Shown here piece by piece: positions 48,356 to 57,054 of a stretch of 64,000 bases of DNA. Position numbers and translations under genes: made by a program. The stretch is from Coriobacteriaceae bacterium (GTDB lineage Bacteria > Actinomycetota > Coriobacteriia > Coriobacteriales > Eggerthellaceae), in NCBI GenBank assembly GCA_015062685.1, contig SUUE01000010.1:25720-89719 (forward strand), given 5' to 3'. Under the pieces are notes generated by a model. It was not told the DNA's origin. It made no database searches and saw nothing but the letters and a program-made list of their open reading frames with translations. The stretch's first letter is position 1, and the number at the start of each line of letters is the position of its first letter.

Positions 48356-50734
48356 CTAGCGCGATGCCGCAGCCACTACTGCTTGACCATAGGAAATGCA
48401 CCCATCATTCGGCGGCAAGCTCGCGTTGAGCGCCACGGTGAAGCCGGCGGCGCCCAAGCGGCGCGTAGACTCCTCGACCAGGTACCTGTTCATGAAGCAA
48501 CCGCCCGACAGCGCGACGAGCGATATGCCGTACATCGCGCGCACGAGCTCCGCCACCTGCACGGTCGCGCCAACAATTGCATCGTGGAAACGCAGGGAAA
48601 TGACGCCCTCGTCAACGCCCGCCGCAAGGTCGTCGAGCACAGCGCGCACGGTCTGCTCCGCATCGAGCAGAACCACCGATGTATCGTGGGCGGTCGACGA
48701 TTCGGTCGCCGCGTTCTTGGTTATCGACACCGCGTAGCGCGAGCGGTCCGCCTCGGCCACTTCGCCGGATGCGCGGATGGCATCGAGCTTGATGGCGGCC
48801 TCGCCTTCGTAGGAGGGTTGCTCGCACGCGCCGAGAAGGGCGGAAACGGCATCGAACAAGCGCCCGACCGACGACGTGTAGGGGGTGTTCAAACCAGCTT
48901 CGATCATCTGGTCGCAGACGGCGGCCTGCTCGCCCAGATGCTCGAGTGCCGCGCGCGCCCCAGGGTGATCCACAAGGTCGTAAGCCCAAAGAAGCCCGTA
49001 GGCCATTCGCAGGGGGCTCTTCACGCAGGCCGCGCCACCCGGCATGGGCACGTAGCTGAAGTTCGCGAACCGCTCGTAGTCGGCCTGATTGGCAAGCAGC
49101 ACTTCGCCGCCCCATATGGCCCCATCCGCTCCGTAGCCGGTGCCGTCGAACGCTATGCCGATCGCTGGCCCGTAAAGGCCATGCTCGCCGAGCACGGCGG
49201 CGATGTGCGCATGATGATGCTGCACTTCCACCAGGGGAAGGCCTTCGCGTTCTGCGTGCTTGCGCGCCCACTTGGACGCAAGGTACTCGGGATGCTTGTC
49301 GCAGGCGAGCACGTCCGGGGCCAAGCTGAAGAGCTTCTCGAAACGAGCCTTCGACTCGAACCACGCGTCCTCCACGTCGGCGTCCTCCAAGTCGCCGATA
49401 TGCTGCGAAACATACGCCTGCTCGCCCCGCGCGAACGCGAACGTGTTCTTCTGCTCGGAGCCCGCCGCGAGAACGGTCCCGCCGAACGGGCCGGAAGCCC
49501 CCTGGGGAAACGCGATGGGCACGGGCGCGTAACCGCGAGCGCGACGCACGACCTGCACGGCATCGTTCGGCTCACCGTGCTCGTTGGCCCTCCCGAGCCG
49601 GACGATGCGCACGACGGAATCGTCGTAGCGGGAAAGGATGGGCCGGTTATTGCCCAGGATCGCATCGGCGATGCCCGCGAACTTCTCGCTTGCGACGGCG
49701 TCATCGGTCACGATGGGTTCATCGTGCACGTTTCCCGACGTCATGACGAGCATGTCCTTTCCCGTCATCTTGTGATAATCGTGCAGGATCAGGTGCTGCA
49801 CGGGCGTCGCGGGCAGCATAATGCCGAGCTCGGGAAGCCCATCTGCAAGGCCTGCAGCCAACTGGGCTTCGGGCCGCTTGCGCAGCAGCACGATCGGGCG
49901 CGCGGGCGAGAGGAGCAGCGCTTCCTCTTCCAACGAGACCTCGCACACCGCCCGGGCGGCTTGAACGTCGGGAACCATGACCGCGAACGCCTTGCCATCG
50001 CGGCGCTTGCGCTTCCGCAGCTCCGCTAGCACCTCGGCATCGGAGGCGTCGCAGACGAGATGGAAGCCTCCCAAGCCCTTCACGGCCAGGATGCCCCCGC
50101 CCGCCAGCACTTCGACGCCCGCCGCCAACGGGTCGGGAGCTTCGCTCCCGTCGCGCAAATCGACCCAGCTCAGCGAGGGGCCGCACTCCCAGCACGCATC
50201 GGGTTGGGCGTGGAACCTGCGATCGGCGGGGTCTGCATACTCGCGCGCGCAATCGTCGCACATCTCGAACGCCGCCATTGAGGTTGCGGGCCTGTCGTAA
50301 GGCAGCGAATCGATGATAGTGAAACGCGGGCCGCAGTTCGTACAGTTGATGAACGGGTAGCGGTAGCGGCGGTCCTGCGGGTCGAAGAGCTCGCGCAGGC
50401 AGTCGTCGCACGTGGCCAAGTCGGCCGACACGAGCGTGCCCGTTTCCGCCTCGGCATCCCGCGACTCGCGGATCTCGAAGCCTTCGCAATCCTGCAGCGG
50501 CACTTCCTTGAGCTCGACCTCGCGTACGACGGCCGCCGAAGGCGGGTTCGTGTGCAGTTCGGTCACGAACTCGTCGAGCAATCCGCCCTCCCCCTCGGCA
50601 TGGATGAACACGCCATCGAGGTCGTTGAGCACCCATCCGCTTATAACGTAACGCCTGGCCAGACGGTATACGAACGGCCGGAACCCGACCCCCTGGACAA
50701 TTCCGCGAACCCGGATATCGAGCGCTTCGATCAA
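48356..50734 (-). CDS. hypF: Carbamoyltransferase HypF
   Basis: 792 aa. Makes the cyanide ligand precursor, carbamoylating HypE from carbamoyl phosphate. Domains: acylphosphatase (~1-90, IRVRGIVQGVGFRPFVYRLA), two zinc-finger pairs (CDDC..CTNC and CDDC..CWEC, ~105-180), YrdC-like (~200-375) and Kae1-like (~400-790, with VQHHHAHIAAVLGEH). TTG 50734 is the likely start because GGAGG lies 5 nt upstream; the upstream extension runs into the pgi terminator. HypE, its obligate partner, must be encoded elsewhere. Confidence 0.95.
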   Translation of the reverse strand: MIEALDIRVRGIVQGVGFRPFVYRLARRYVISGWVLNDLDGVFIHAEGEGGLLDEFVTELHTNPPSAAVVREVELKEVPLQDCEGFEIRESRDAEAETGTLVSADLATCDDCLRELFDPQDRRYRYPFINCTNCGPRFTIIDSLPYDRPATSMAAFEMCDDCAREYADPADRRFHAQPDACWECGPSLSWVDLRDGSEAPDPLAAGVEVLAGGGILAVKGLGGFHLVCDASDAEVLAELRKRKRRDGKAFAVMVPDVQAARAVCEVSLEEEALLLSPARPIVLLRKRPEAQLAAGLADGLPELGIMLPATPVQHLILHDYHKMTGKDMLVMTSGNVHDEPIVTDDAVASEKFAGIADAILGNNRPILSRYDDSVVRIVRLGRANEHGEPNDAVQVVRRARGYAPVPIAFPQGASGPFGGTVLAAGSEQKNTFAFARGEQAYVSQHIGDLEDADVEDAWFESKARFEKLFSLAPDVLACDKHPEYLASKWARKHAEREGLPLVEVQHHHAHIAAVLGEHGLYGPAIGIAFDGTGYGADGAIWGGEVLLANQADYERFANFSYVPMPGGAACVKSPLRMAYGLLWAYDLVDHPGARAALEHLGEQAAVCDQMIEAGLNTPYTSSVGRLFDAVSALLGACEQPSYEGEAAIKLDAIRASGEVAEADRSRYAVSITKNAATESSTAHDTSVVLLDAEQTVRAVLDDLAAGVDEGVISLRFHDAIVGATVQVAELVRAMYGISLVALSGGCFMNRYLVEESTRRLGAAGFTVALNASLPPNDGCISYGQAVVAAASR

Positions 50735-50775
50735 TTCAACCTCCGATTTGTCTTTCTTCCGTGGCTGCTTCCGCA

Positions 50776-50810
50776 GCCGAAAAAGCAACCCCCGCCGAAC
50801 CGGCGGGGGC
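50776..50810 (-). terminator. Terminator between pgi and hypF
   Basis: 9-bp GC stem cccccgccg / cggcggggg (50789-50809), then TTGCTTTTTC on the minus strand. Confidence 0.85.
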
Positions 50811-50827
50811 AGGCGGTCATTACAGCC

Positions 50828-52519
50828 CTACAGCTCGCTCAAGGCCTCTTCCACGAGGTCTGCGAACCTCCGCAGCGTAACCGTCGAATTGTCGGGCAAG
50901 TGCAAGTGCAGGCATCTGCGGCCGCGCTCCGAAAGGATAAGGTAATCGCCCGTAGCCTGGGCCTTCGACAACTGCCCCAAGCTCTTGGCGGGAACGCCCG
51001 CAAGCGGGATGTCCTTGGGCTCCTCGGCCGAAACGAGCAAGTAGACGCCCGTATTCGCGCCGCCCTTCTGCAGCTGCCCTGTCGAGTGCATGTAGCGCGG
51101 GCCTATCTCGAGGCACGACATGACGCCGCATTTCTCGGCAACTGCGCGGCGGATGCGCCCGAGCGCGCCGCGGCGCCCCTCGCCGTCGAAGGGCAGGAAC
51201 GCGTTCATGGCGAAGTAGTTGCCCGGCTCGATCGAGGCGAAAAGCGCTCGGAGCGCCGAACGCGCATCCGCCGATTCCTCGCACGAAGACGAGATGCGCA
51301 CCTCGATGGGCCCCGTCGCAGCCCCTTCGTCCACGAAATCGGCTTCGGGCAACCCGGCATCGAGGATGTCGAGCACCTTCGCCTTCACCGATGCGACGTC
51401 GGGCTGGTCGAACGGGCTCACTTCCATGAGGAAGCCCAGCATGGCCGTTGCGTACTCCCAGATCACGAACTGCTCGGCCAGGTCCTCGGTATCCTCGACC
51501 GTGAAGCCGTAGAACGGGATGCTGGTGTTCACGCAGTTCATGCCGCGCTCGAAGTCGTCGGCCTCGTCCCAGGTGTTCACTGCGGCGTTGCACATGACGA
51601 CGGCGCGATCGCCCTTGTCCTCGGCGAGCAGGAGCGGGTCGACTTCAACCTGGGGGAGCACCCCCACGCCGTCCTTGCCGACGCTCTCGGCGATCAGCTG
51701 CTCGATCCACAGCCCGAGCGCGCGGGCGCGCTTGGGCGACACGAAGGCGAACTTGTCGCGCCCCGCCTTCCAGTTGTCGTACAGGAAAGCCGCCAAGCCG
51801 ATGGCCGGGTTCTCGGCCACATCCTGGCTGCATGCGCGCTCCGCCTGCAGGCCGCGCGCCATGAGCTCGTCGACGTCCACGCCGGCGGCAGCTGCAGGGA
51901 ACAGGCCGAACACGGAGAGCGCCGAGAAGCGGCCCCCCACTGTCGGCTCTCCGAGCAGCACCCCGCCCCAGCCCTCTTCCCTCGCTTGCGCCTCGAGATC
52001 CGAGCCGGGGTCGGTAATCGCCACGAAATGCTTGCACATCTCCGCTGCCGACATCTCGCCTGAGAAAGCCGCCTTCAGCGCGCTGAAGAGCGAGCGCATC
52101 TCGAGGGTGCCGCCGCTCTTCGAGGAGACGATGACGAGCGTGGTGGCGGGGTCTATTTCCGAGAGCACCTTGCGCAGGCGCACGGGCGAGTCGGAATCGA
52201 GCACGCGGAACCTGATGGGCGAATCCGCCTTGTTGAATTTCGTCATGGTCATGGACGCCTGGGTCGAACCGCCCTGGCCGATGAGGATGACGCTTTCCAT
52301 GCCGGCATCCGCGAACTTGCCGGCAAGCTGCTTCACCTCATCGAGCGGGCAGGGCGGGTTGCTCGCCAAGTCCGCCCAGCCCATGAAATTGGCGGAATAG
52401 TCCTGCGCCTCCCGCGAAAACGAGTACAACGTCGCATCTTTGGCATGCACGCGGCTCGCCGCACGAGCCTCGACCAACCTTGCGATCGTTTCCGCATGAC
52501 TCTGTTCGCAATCTATCAT
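50828..52519 (-). CDS. pgi: Glucose-6-phosphate isomerase (transaldolase-associated Pgi type)
   Basis: 563-aa SIS-fold protein. Sugar-phosphate segments are VILIGQGGSTQASMTM, VSSKSGGTLEMRSL, and the late LEIGPRYMHSTGQLQKGGAN with the catalytic-region residues. This variant resembles the isomerase half of bifunctional transaldolase-Pgi proteins more than E. coli Pgi. It interconverts glucose-6-P and fructose-6-P. No transaldolase is fused or adjacent here. Monocistronic, with its own terminator. Confidence 0.88.
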   Translation of the reverse strand: MIDCEQSHAETIARLVEARAASRVHAKDATLYSFSREAQDYSANFMGWADLASNPPCPLDEVKQLAGKFADAGMESVILIGQGGSTQASMTMTKFNKADSPIRFRVLDSDSPVRLRKVLSEIDPATTLVIVSSKSGGTLEMRSLFSALKAAFSGEMSAAEMCKHFVAITDPGSDLEAQAREEGWGGVLLGEPTVGGRFSALSVFGLFPAAAAGVDVDELMARGLQAERACSQDVAENPAIGLAAFLYDNWKAGRDKFAFVSPKRARALGLWIEQLIAESVGKDGVGVLPQVEVDPLLLAEDKGDRAVVMCNAAVNTWDEADDFERGMNCVNTSIPFYGFTVEDTEDLAEQFVIWEYATAMLGFLMEVSPFDQPDVASVKAKVLDILDAGLPEADFVDEGAATGPIEVRISSSCEESADARSALRALFASIEPGNYFAMNAFLPFDGEGRRGALGRIRRAVAEKCGVMSCLEIGPRYMHSTGQLQKGGANTGVYLLVSAEEPKDIPLAGVPAKSLGQLSKAQATGDYLILSERGRRCLHLHLPDNSTVTLRRFADLVEEALSEL

Positions 52520-52578
52520 TGCTGTGCCTCCTCAATGCAGCGGGCCGTTCGGCGAACCGCACGCCCCGCGAAACCTGC

Positions 52579-53733
52579 TTAACCGACGAGCGCGGCCGCG
52601 AGCTGCTTGACCGCCGCCCGGCTCTCGTCCGACAGGGAACTCTTTATCGTCACGACGGGGTCGATGAACTCGATGCCCTTGCATCCCTCGATCTTCGCCC
52701 TCATGGCGCGCGCGGCAACCGGCGCCCACGAGCCGTTTTCCATGAACGCCACCTTGCGGTTCTGGTATGCATGGTCCGCAAGGTGGTCGATGAACTCCTT
52801 CATGAACGGGAACATGTCGCCGTTATAGGTAGTGCTCACCAAGACCAGGGTGCCGTAGCGGAAAGCATCCTCCACAGCCTCGGCCATATCGTCGCGCGCG
52901 AGATCGCTCACTGCGACCTTCGGGCAGCCAGCGGCCAGCAGCTCGGATTCGAGCAGCTCGACAGCTTCCTTGGTGTTGCCGTAGACCGAGCAGTACGCGA
53001 TGGCCACCCCCTCGGACTCCACGTCGTAAGACGACCACGTTTTGTAAAGCCCAACGTAGTAATCGAGGTCTTCGGAGAGAACGGGGCCGTGCAACGGGCA
53101 GATCGCGCGCACGTCGAGAGCAGCTACCTTGCCGAGCACTGCGGAAACCTGCTTGCCGAACTTGCCGACGATGCCGAAGTAGTAGCGCCTGGCCTCGCAC
53201 GCCCAATCCTCTTGCACGTCAAGCGCGCCGAACTTGCCGAACGCGTCCGCCGAGAACAGGACGCCGTCCGGTTCGTCGTAGGTGAAGATGACTTCGGGCC
53301 AATGGACCATGGGAGCGGCGATGAAGCGCAACGTATGACGGCCGAGGTTCAGCTCGTCGCCTTCCTTCACGACAATGCGGCGGTCTTCGTAGGCATCCCC
53401 GTAGAAGTTCGCCATCATTTCGAACGCCTTGGCAGACGCCACGACTTTTGCTGTAGGGTATGCGTCCATGAACCGCACGATGTTCGACGAGTGATCTGGC
53501 TCCATGTGCTGCACCACGAGATATTCGGGGGCGCGCCCGTCAAGCGCCGCAGCCAGGTTGCCCAGCCATTCGCTCCCGAACTTCGCCTCCACCGAGTCGA
53601 TCACCGCAGGCATTTCGTCGGCGATCACGTACGAGTTGTAAGCCATCCCGTTCGGCACCTCGTATTGGCCTTCGAACAGGTCGATCTCATGGTCGTTGAC
53701 GCCGATGTATGTGATGTCATCCGTAACGCGCAT
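52579..53733 (-). CDS. FprA-type flavodiiron protein (O2/NO reductase)
   Basis: 384 aa. The N-terminal MBL-like diiron domain (~1-245) has the ligand motif HMEPDHSSN (HxExDH), with MVHWPEV and CPLHGPV supplying further ligands. The C-terminal flavodoxin domain (~250-384) has the FMN loop CSVYGNTKEA. It reduces O2 to water or NO to N2O in the cytosol of anaerobes, using rubredoxin or F420H2-type donors; no rubredoxin gene is adjacent. ATG 53733 chosen with GAAAGG 6 nt upstream. Complements cydAB as oxygen defence. Confidence 0.94.
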   Translation of the reverse strand: MRVTDDITYIGVNDHEIDLFEGQYEVPNGMAYNSYVIADEMPAVIDSVEAKFGSEWLGNLAAALDGRAPEYLVVQHMEPDHSSNIVRFMDAYPTAKVVASAKAFEMMANFYGDAYEDRRIVVKEGDELNLGRHTLRFIAAPMVHWPEVIFTYDEPDGVLFSADAFGKFGALDVQEDWACEARRYYFGIVGKFGKQVSAVLGKVAALDVRAICPLHGPVLSEDLDYYVGLYKTWSSYDVESEGVAIAYCSVYGNTKEAVELLESELLAAGCPKVAVSDLARDDMAEAVEDAFRYGTLVLVSTTYNGDMFPFMKEFIDHLADHAYQNRKVAFMENGSWAPVAARAMRAKIEGCKGIEFIDPVVTIKSSLSDESRAAVKQLAAALVG

Positions 53734-53851
53734 AAGCATCCTTTCGCCCGAAAATGGGTTCTTCCATTGTAAACGTTGGGCACATGATGCAATACAGCGG
53801 AGCGGCCGGGGGCACAAACCCTCGACTCGTGGCCACCTGTGATTATGCAAG

Positions 53852-54076
53852 CTAGAACGGCGGGCGGATGCCGAGCACGCTGATCACCACAACGGCAATC
53901 AAAATGACCAGGACGATCACGCCAATGAGGAGTGCCGTCCTCTTCCTGCTCTGCTGCACGCGAATGATCTCGTGACGATATTCGTCAGGCCCATAGGGCA
54001 AGGGCCTCCGCGGCGAAGGCGGCTGCCTGCGCCCCGATGTCTCGTAATCTCCGTACTCGCCCATGACTCGCCCCAT
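53852..54076 (-). CDS. Small single-TM protein
   Basis: 74 aa: Pro/Arg-rich cytoplasmic N-terminus (SGRRQPPSPRRPLPYGP), a helix ending RVQQSRKRT, and one strong TM near the C-terminus. Start at ATG 54076, two bases after the preceding stop, or ATG 54064. No family recognised. Coupled to the coiled-coil gene, suggesting a membrane partner for it. Confidence 0.7.
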   Translation of the reverse strand: MGRVMGEYGDYETSGRRQPPSPRRPLPYGPDEYRHEIIRVQQSRKRTALLIGVIVLVILIAVVVISVLGIRPPF

Positions 54077-54078
54077 CG

Positions 54079-54897
54079 CTATTGCGCGGTCGATATTTTC
54101 ACATGACGCCCCTTGAGAGCAATCGGGCCGGTCGAGCCAGTGGGCTGCTCGCCCACCGTCCCCGCCGCCGCGATGAGGGCATCGGCGCGCCTATTTGCCT
54201 GCGCTATGATCTCGTGCGCCTGCTTGTTCGCATCGGCCACGATCTCGTTCGACTTGGAGCGCGCGTTAGCAACGATTGCCTGAGCCTGCGCATTCGCCTG
54301 AGAGATAACGTGGTTTGCCTGCTGGTGCGCATCCTGGCCCTGCGCGCCCTGCAAAGCGGCCTGCTGCTGGGCAAGGGACCTCGCCTTGGCCCTCAGCTGC
54401 TCTTGCTGTGCGACGAGCTGGGCCTGCATCTGGTCGCGCTGCTCCTTGAGCTGTGCTTGTGCCTGCGCCTGGAGCCTCTGTCGATACTGGCGCACCTGGG
54501 CTTCGACCTGCTGCTGAACCTGCGCCTGCATCTGCTCCTGCAGCCGGGCGTCGGCCCCCTCCACAGGGGCCCCCTGGCGCGCCATGCGTCTAGCCTGGGC
54601 TTCGGAGCGCTCGGCCACCTGATCGCGGAGGCGCTTTATCTCGCGAAGATAATCGTCGGCTGAACGCTGCGCGGCCTCGAAGAAACCGTTCGCCTGCAAT
54701 GCTGCTTCGGCAATGGAGCCGACCTTGGCCGCCTGCAGGGGCGCCTTCTGCTGTTGCTGGCGCTGTTGCTCGTGCGCCGCCCTGTTCGCGCGACGCAGCT
54801 CTGCGTTCTCGATGGAAAGCGAATCGTTTGCCTCGGTAGCTTCCACTAACAGCTCCAGAAGCTCCATCCGGCTCAGTTTCTTCAGGCTCTTATCCAT
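54079..54897 (-). CDS. Gln/Ala-rich coiled-coil protein (DivIVA/Wag31-like context)
   Basis: 272 aa. The N-terminal segment KLSRMELLELLVEATEAN is a compact helical motif shared by many actinobacterial and firmicute coiled-coil proteins. Residues ~40-255 are almost continuous Gln/Ala/Arg heptads, including VISQANAQAQAIVANAR. The C-terminal ~25 residues are Gly/Thr-rich. No TM. Such proteins are often annotated as DNA-repair or DivIVA-like; a scaffold at the membrane with the small TM protein downstream is an inference. Confidence 0.72.
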   Translation of the reverse strand: MDKSLKKLSRMELLELLVEATEANDSLSIENAELRRANRAAHEQQRQQQQKAPLQAAKVGSIAEAALQANGFFEAAQRSADDYLREIKRLRDQVAERSEAQARRMARQGAPVEGADARLQEQMQAQVQQQVEAQVRQYRQRLQAQAQAQLKEQRDQMQAQLVAQQEQLRAKARSLAQQQAALQGAQGQDAHQQANHVISQANAQAQAIVANARSKSNEIVADANKQAHEIIAQANRRADALIAAAGTVGEQPTGSTGPIALKGRHVKISTAQ

Positions 54898-55105
54898 ATA
54901 TGCCGCATTTCTTCCTTATTTGCCTACGAATAATCCGCCCGCACTCGAACAGGCGCTGCCTGCAGCGCCATCAGGACTCTGACATCCGTGAGTTCAACGG
55001 TCCGACGGACCCAGCGCCTTACGGTGAATAGAGTACGAGTTGACGCTATTTCGCATTATCTTAGAACCGAGCATATTTTTCAAGCCCTGAGCGGCTGTTT
55101 ATTCG

Positions 55106-55744
55106 CTAACGCACAAGCCCCAAGAGCTCGTCGAACGTCGCGCATACGTGATCGGGGCGCTCCGCGCGGAGCGATTCTGGGCCGAACATGCCCCAGAGCA
55201 CCGCCACGGTGGCGCACCCTGCGGCCTTCCCCGCGCGTATATCAAAGGGCGAATCGCCCACGTACAAGCACTCCTCGGGGCCGAGGTCGAGCGCGGCGAG
55301 CCCCCGCGTCACGGGTTCGGGGTCGGGCTTGAACCGCTCGCAGTCATCCGCCCCGATGCAGCAATCCATGTAGGCGGACAAGCCCGTTATCTCGAGCCCT
55401 CTCCATGCGAGCGCGTGCATCTTCGAGGTCACGACGCCAAGGGCGTACCCCCGGCCCCGAAGCGCGGCGACTCCATCAGCGACGCCGGGGAACGTGCGGA
55501 TCGCCCCATCATGTATCGCGTGGTTGTGCTCGCGATACACGCGCAGCAGCTCCTCCTGCTCGGCGGGGTCGTCGGTGAAATCGCGCATCTGCACCGCCAG
55601 GGGCTGCCCGACCTTGCGCATGAGGTCAACGTCGGGAATGGCCCGTCCCAGCACCTCGCGCGTACTATGGCGCATGCTCGCGAGGATGATGTCGTGCGTG
55701 TCGACGAGCGTGCCGTCGTTGTCGAATAGAATGCCCTTTACCAT
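55106..55744 (-). CDS. HAD-superfamily phosphatase (Gph/PpaX-like)
   Basis: 212 aa. Motif I FDNDGTLVDT, motif II VVTSKMH, motif III Lys in RFKPDPEPV, motif IV VGDSPFDIRAG, with a C1 four-helix cap. The second residue of motif I is Asn-Asp (DNDGT), acceptable for the family. Candidate substrates are phosphoglycolate or pyrophosphate. ATG 55744 has GGAGC 6 nt upstream; ATG 55759 does not. Stand-alone gene following rplL's terminator on the same strand. Confidence 0.88.
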   Translation of the reverse strand: MVKGILFDNDGTLVDTHDIILASMRHSTREVLGRAIPDVDLMRKVGQPLAVQMRDFTDDPAEQEELLRVYREHNHAIHDGAIRTFPGVADGVAALRGRGYALGVVTSKMHALAWRGLEITGLSAYMDCCIGADDCERFKPDPEPVTRGLAALDLGPEECLYVGDSPFDIRAGKAAGCATVAVLWGMFGPESLRAERPDHVCATFDELLGLVR

Positions 55745-55784
55745 GCGCTGCTCCTGCACCTGCGTTGTCGTCTCCTGTTTCCCA

Positions 55785-55822
55785 GCAAGTATAACGAAGG
55801 GGAGCGCCGAAGCGCTCCCCTT
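55785..55822 (-). terminator. rplJL terminator
   Basis: aaggggagcgc / gcgctcccctt stem (55797-55822), tetraloop, then CGTTATACTT on the minus strand. Confidence 0.82.
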
Positions 55823-55846
55823 GCATTACAGCCTTTTGGCAGCTTG

Positions 55847-56227
55847 CTACTTCAGGGTAACAGCAGCGCCGGCCTCCTCGAGCTTGGCCTTGATCTCCTC
55901 GGCCTTGTCCTTGGCAACGCCCTCCTGGATCGGCTTCGGAGCGCCCTCGACGGTCTCCTTGGCCTCCTTCAGGCCCAGGCCGGTGATCTCGCGGACAGCC
56001 TTGATGACGGCGATCTTGTTGTCGCCGAAGCCCTCGAGGATGACGTCGAACTCGGTCTTCTCCTCGGCAGCGCCACCCTCAGCGCCCGGAGCGGCGGCAA
56101 CGGCCACAGCAGCCGGAGCAGCAGCGGACACGCCGAACTCCTCCTCGATCATCTTCACGAGCTCGGAAGCCTCGAGCAGCGTCATTTCCTTCAGTGCCTC
56201 AATAATCTCTTCCTTGGTAGCAGCCAT
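55847..56227 (-). CDS. rplL: 50S ribosomal protein L7/L12
   Basis: 126 aa, standard length. N-terminal dimerisation helix, Ala-rich hinge (~40-58), and C-terminal domain with [13 protein letters not shown] and [18 protein letters not shown]. It forms the stalk with L10 that recruits translation GTPases. ATG 56227 with AAAGGA upstream. Co-transcribed with rplJ. Confidence 0.98.
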   Translation of the reverse strand: MAATKEEIIEALKEMTLLEASELVKMIEEEFGVSAAAPAAVAVAAAPGAEGGAAEEKTEFDVILEGFGDNKIAVIKAVREITGLGLKEAKETVEGAPKPIQEGVAKDKAEEIKAKLEEAGAAVTLK

Positions 56228-56309
56228 TTTTGCTGTTCCTTTCATTTCGGGCCGCCCCTTTGGCGGCCTGCTTTCATTATGTTACGCGGCTATGCCGCAT
56301 GAGCTGCTG

Positions 56310-56828
56310 TTAAGCAGCCTTCTGGTCGGCGACCTGCTGGATCGCGCGAGCCAAGCCACTCGGCACGCCGTTGATCGTAACGGCAAGGCCGCGTGCAACG
56401 CCGGAGATGGCACCGGCGATCTGGGCGAGAAGGACCTCCTTGGAGGGCAGGGACGCGATGGCCTTGATCTCCTCGGCGTTGACGAACTTGCCGTCCATCA
56501 TGCCGCCCTTCACTTCCAGCTTCTCGTTCTCCTTCGCGAACTCGGTAACGGCCTTTGCGGCAGCCGCCACGTCCTCGCCGCAGAACACGAACGCGGACGG
56601 GCCCTCAAGGATCTCATCCATGTTGACCAGGTCCAGCTCTGCGAGCGCCTTCTTCATGACCGTGTTCTTGTACACCTTCATGATGGCGCCGGATTCGCGG
56701 ATGGAGCGACGAAGGCCCTCGACCTCCTTGACGGTCAGACCGCAGGCGTCGACGACCCACACGGCGCTGACGCCGTCGAGGTCTGCCTTGATGTTCTCCA
56801 TCATCTCTTGATTGCGAGCATTGGGCAT
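56310..56828 (-). CDS. rplJ: 50S ribosomal protein L10
   Basis: 172 aa. Features VDACGLTVKEVEGLRRSIRE and KVYKNTVMKKAL of the rRNA-binding domain and a C-terminal helix for L7/L12 dimers. AAAGGGGG precedes ATG 56828. The 200-nt leader carries an L10-type autoregulatory structure and a terminator. rplA/rplK are not upstream; instead a large membrane protein gene precedes it. Confidence 0.98.
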   Translation of the reverse strand: MPNARNQEMMENIKADLDGVSAVWVVDACGLTVKEVEGLRRSIRESGAIMKVYKNTVMKKALAELDLVNMDEILEGPSAFVFCGEDVAAAAKAVTEFAKENEKLEVKGGMMDGKFVNAEEIKAIASLPSKEVLLAQIAGAISGVARGLAVTINGVPSGLARAIQQVADQKAA

Positions 56829-56880
56829 TTGGTAACCCCCTTTCACATAAACTCGTGTTCCGCACCTAGGCGGGATCGAG

Positions 56881-56925
56881 TCAGGAAAGAAACGACCCCT
56901 GCCGCCAAAAGACAGCAGGGGTCGC
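56881..56925 (-). terminator. Attenuator terminator in rplJ leader
   Basis: gcgacccctgc / gcaggggtcg stem (56893-56924), then TTTCTTTCC, 53 bp before the rplJ start. Confidence 0.75.
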
Positions 56926-57012
56926 AAAAGTCGATTCGTCTGCAACCACCTCGGCGGGCCGCTTGCGCGATTAAGCCTTTCGGCGCCAGCTGTCTTCGGT
57001 AGCGGAACTGCT
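56926..57012 (-). ncRNA. L10 leader-like mRNA element
   Basis: Minus-strand RNA with CCGAAGACAGCTGGCGCC and GGCTTAATCGCG, matching the conserved L10(L12)4-binding leader pattern (CCGAAGAC...). Directly upstream of the attenuator hairpin. Expected to lower rplJL expression when L10 is in excess. Boundaries approximate. Confidence 0.65.
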
Positions 57013-57054
57013 AACAGTTCGCGCTGCTAAAAAGCAGCCTGTACATAGTACTCG

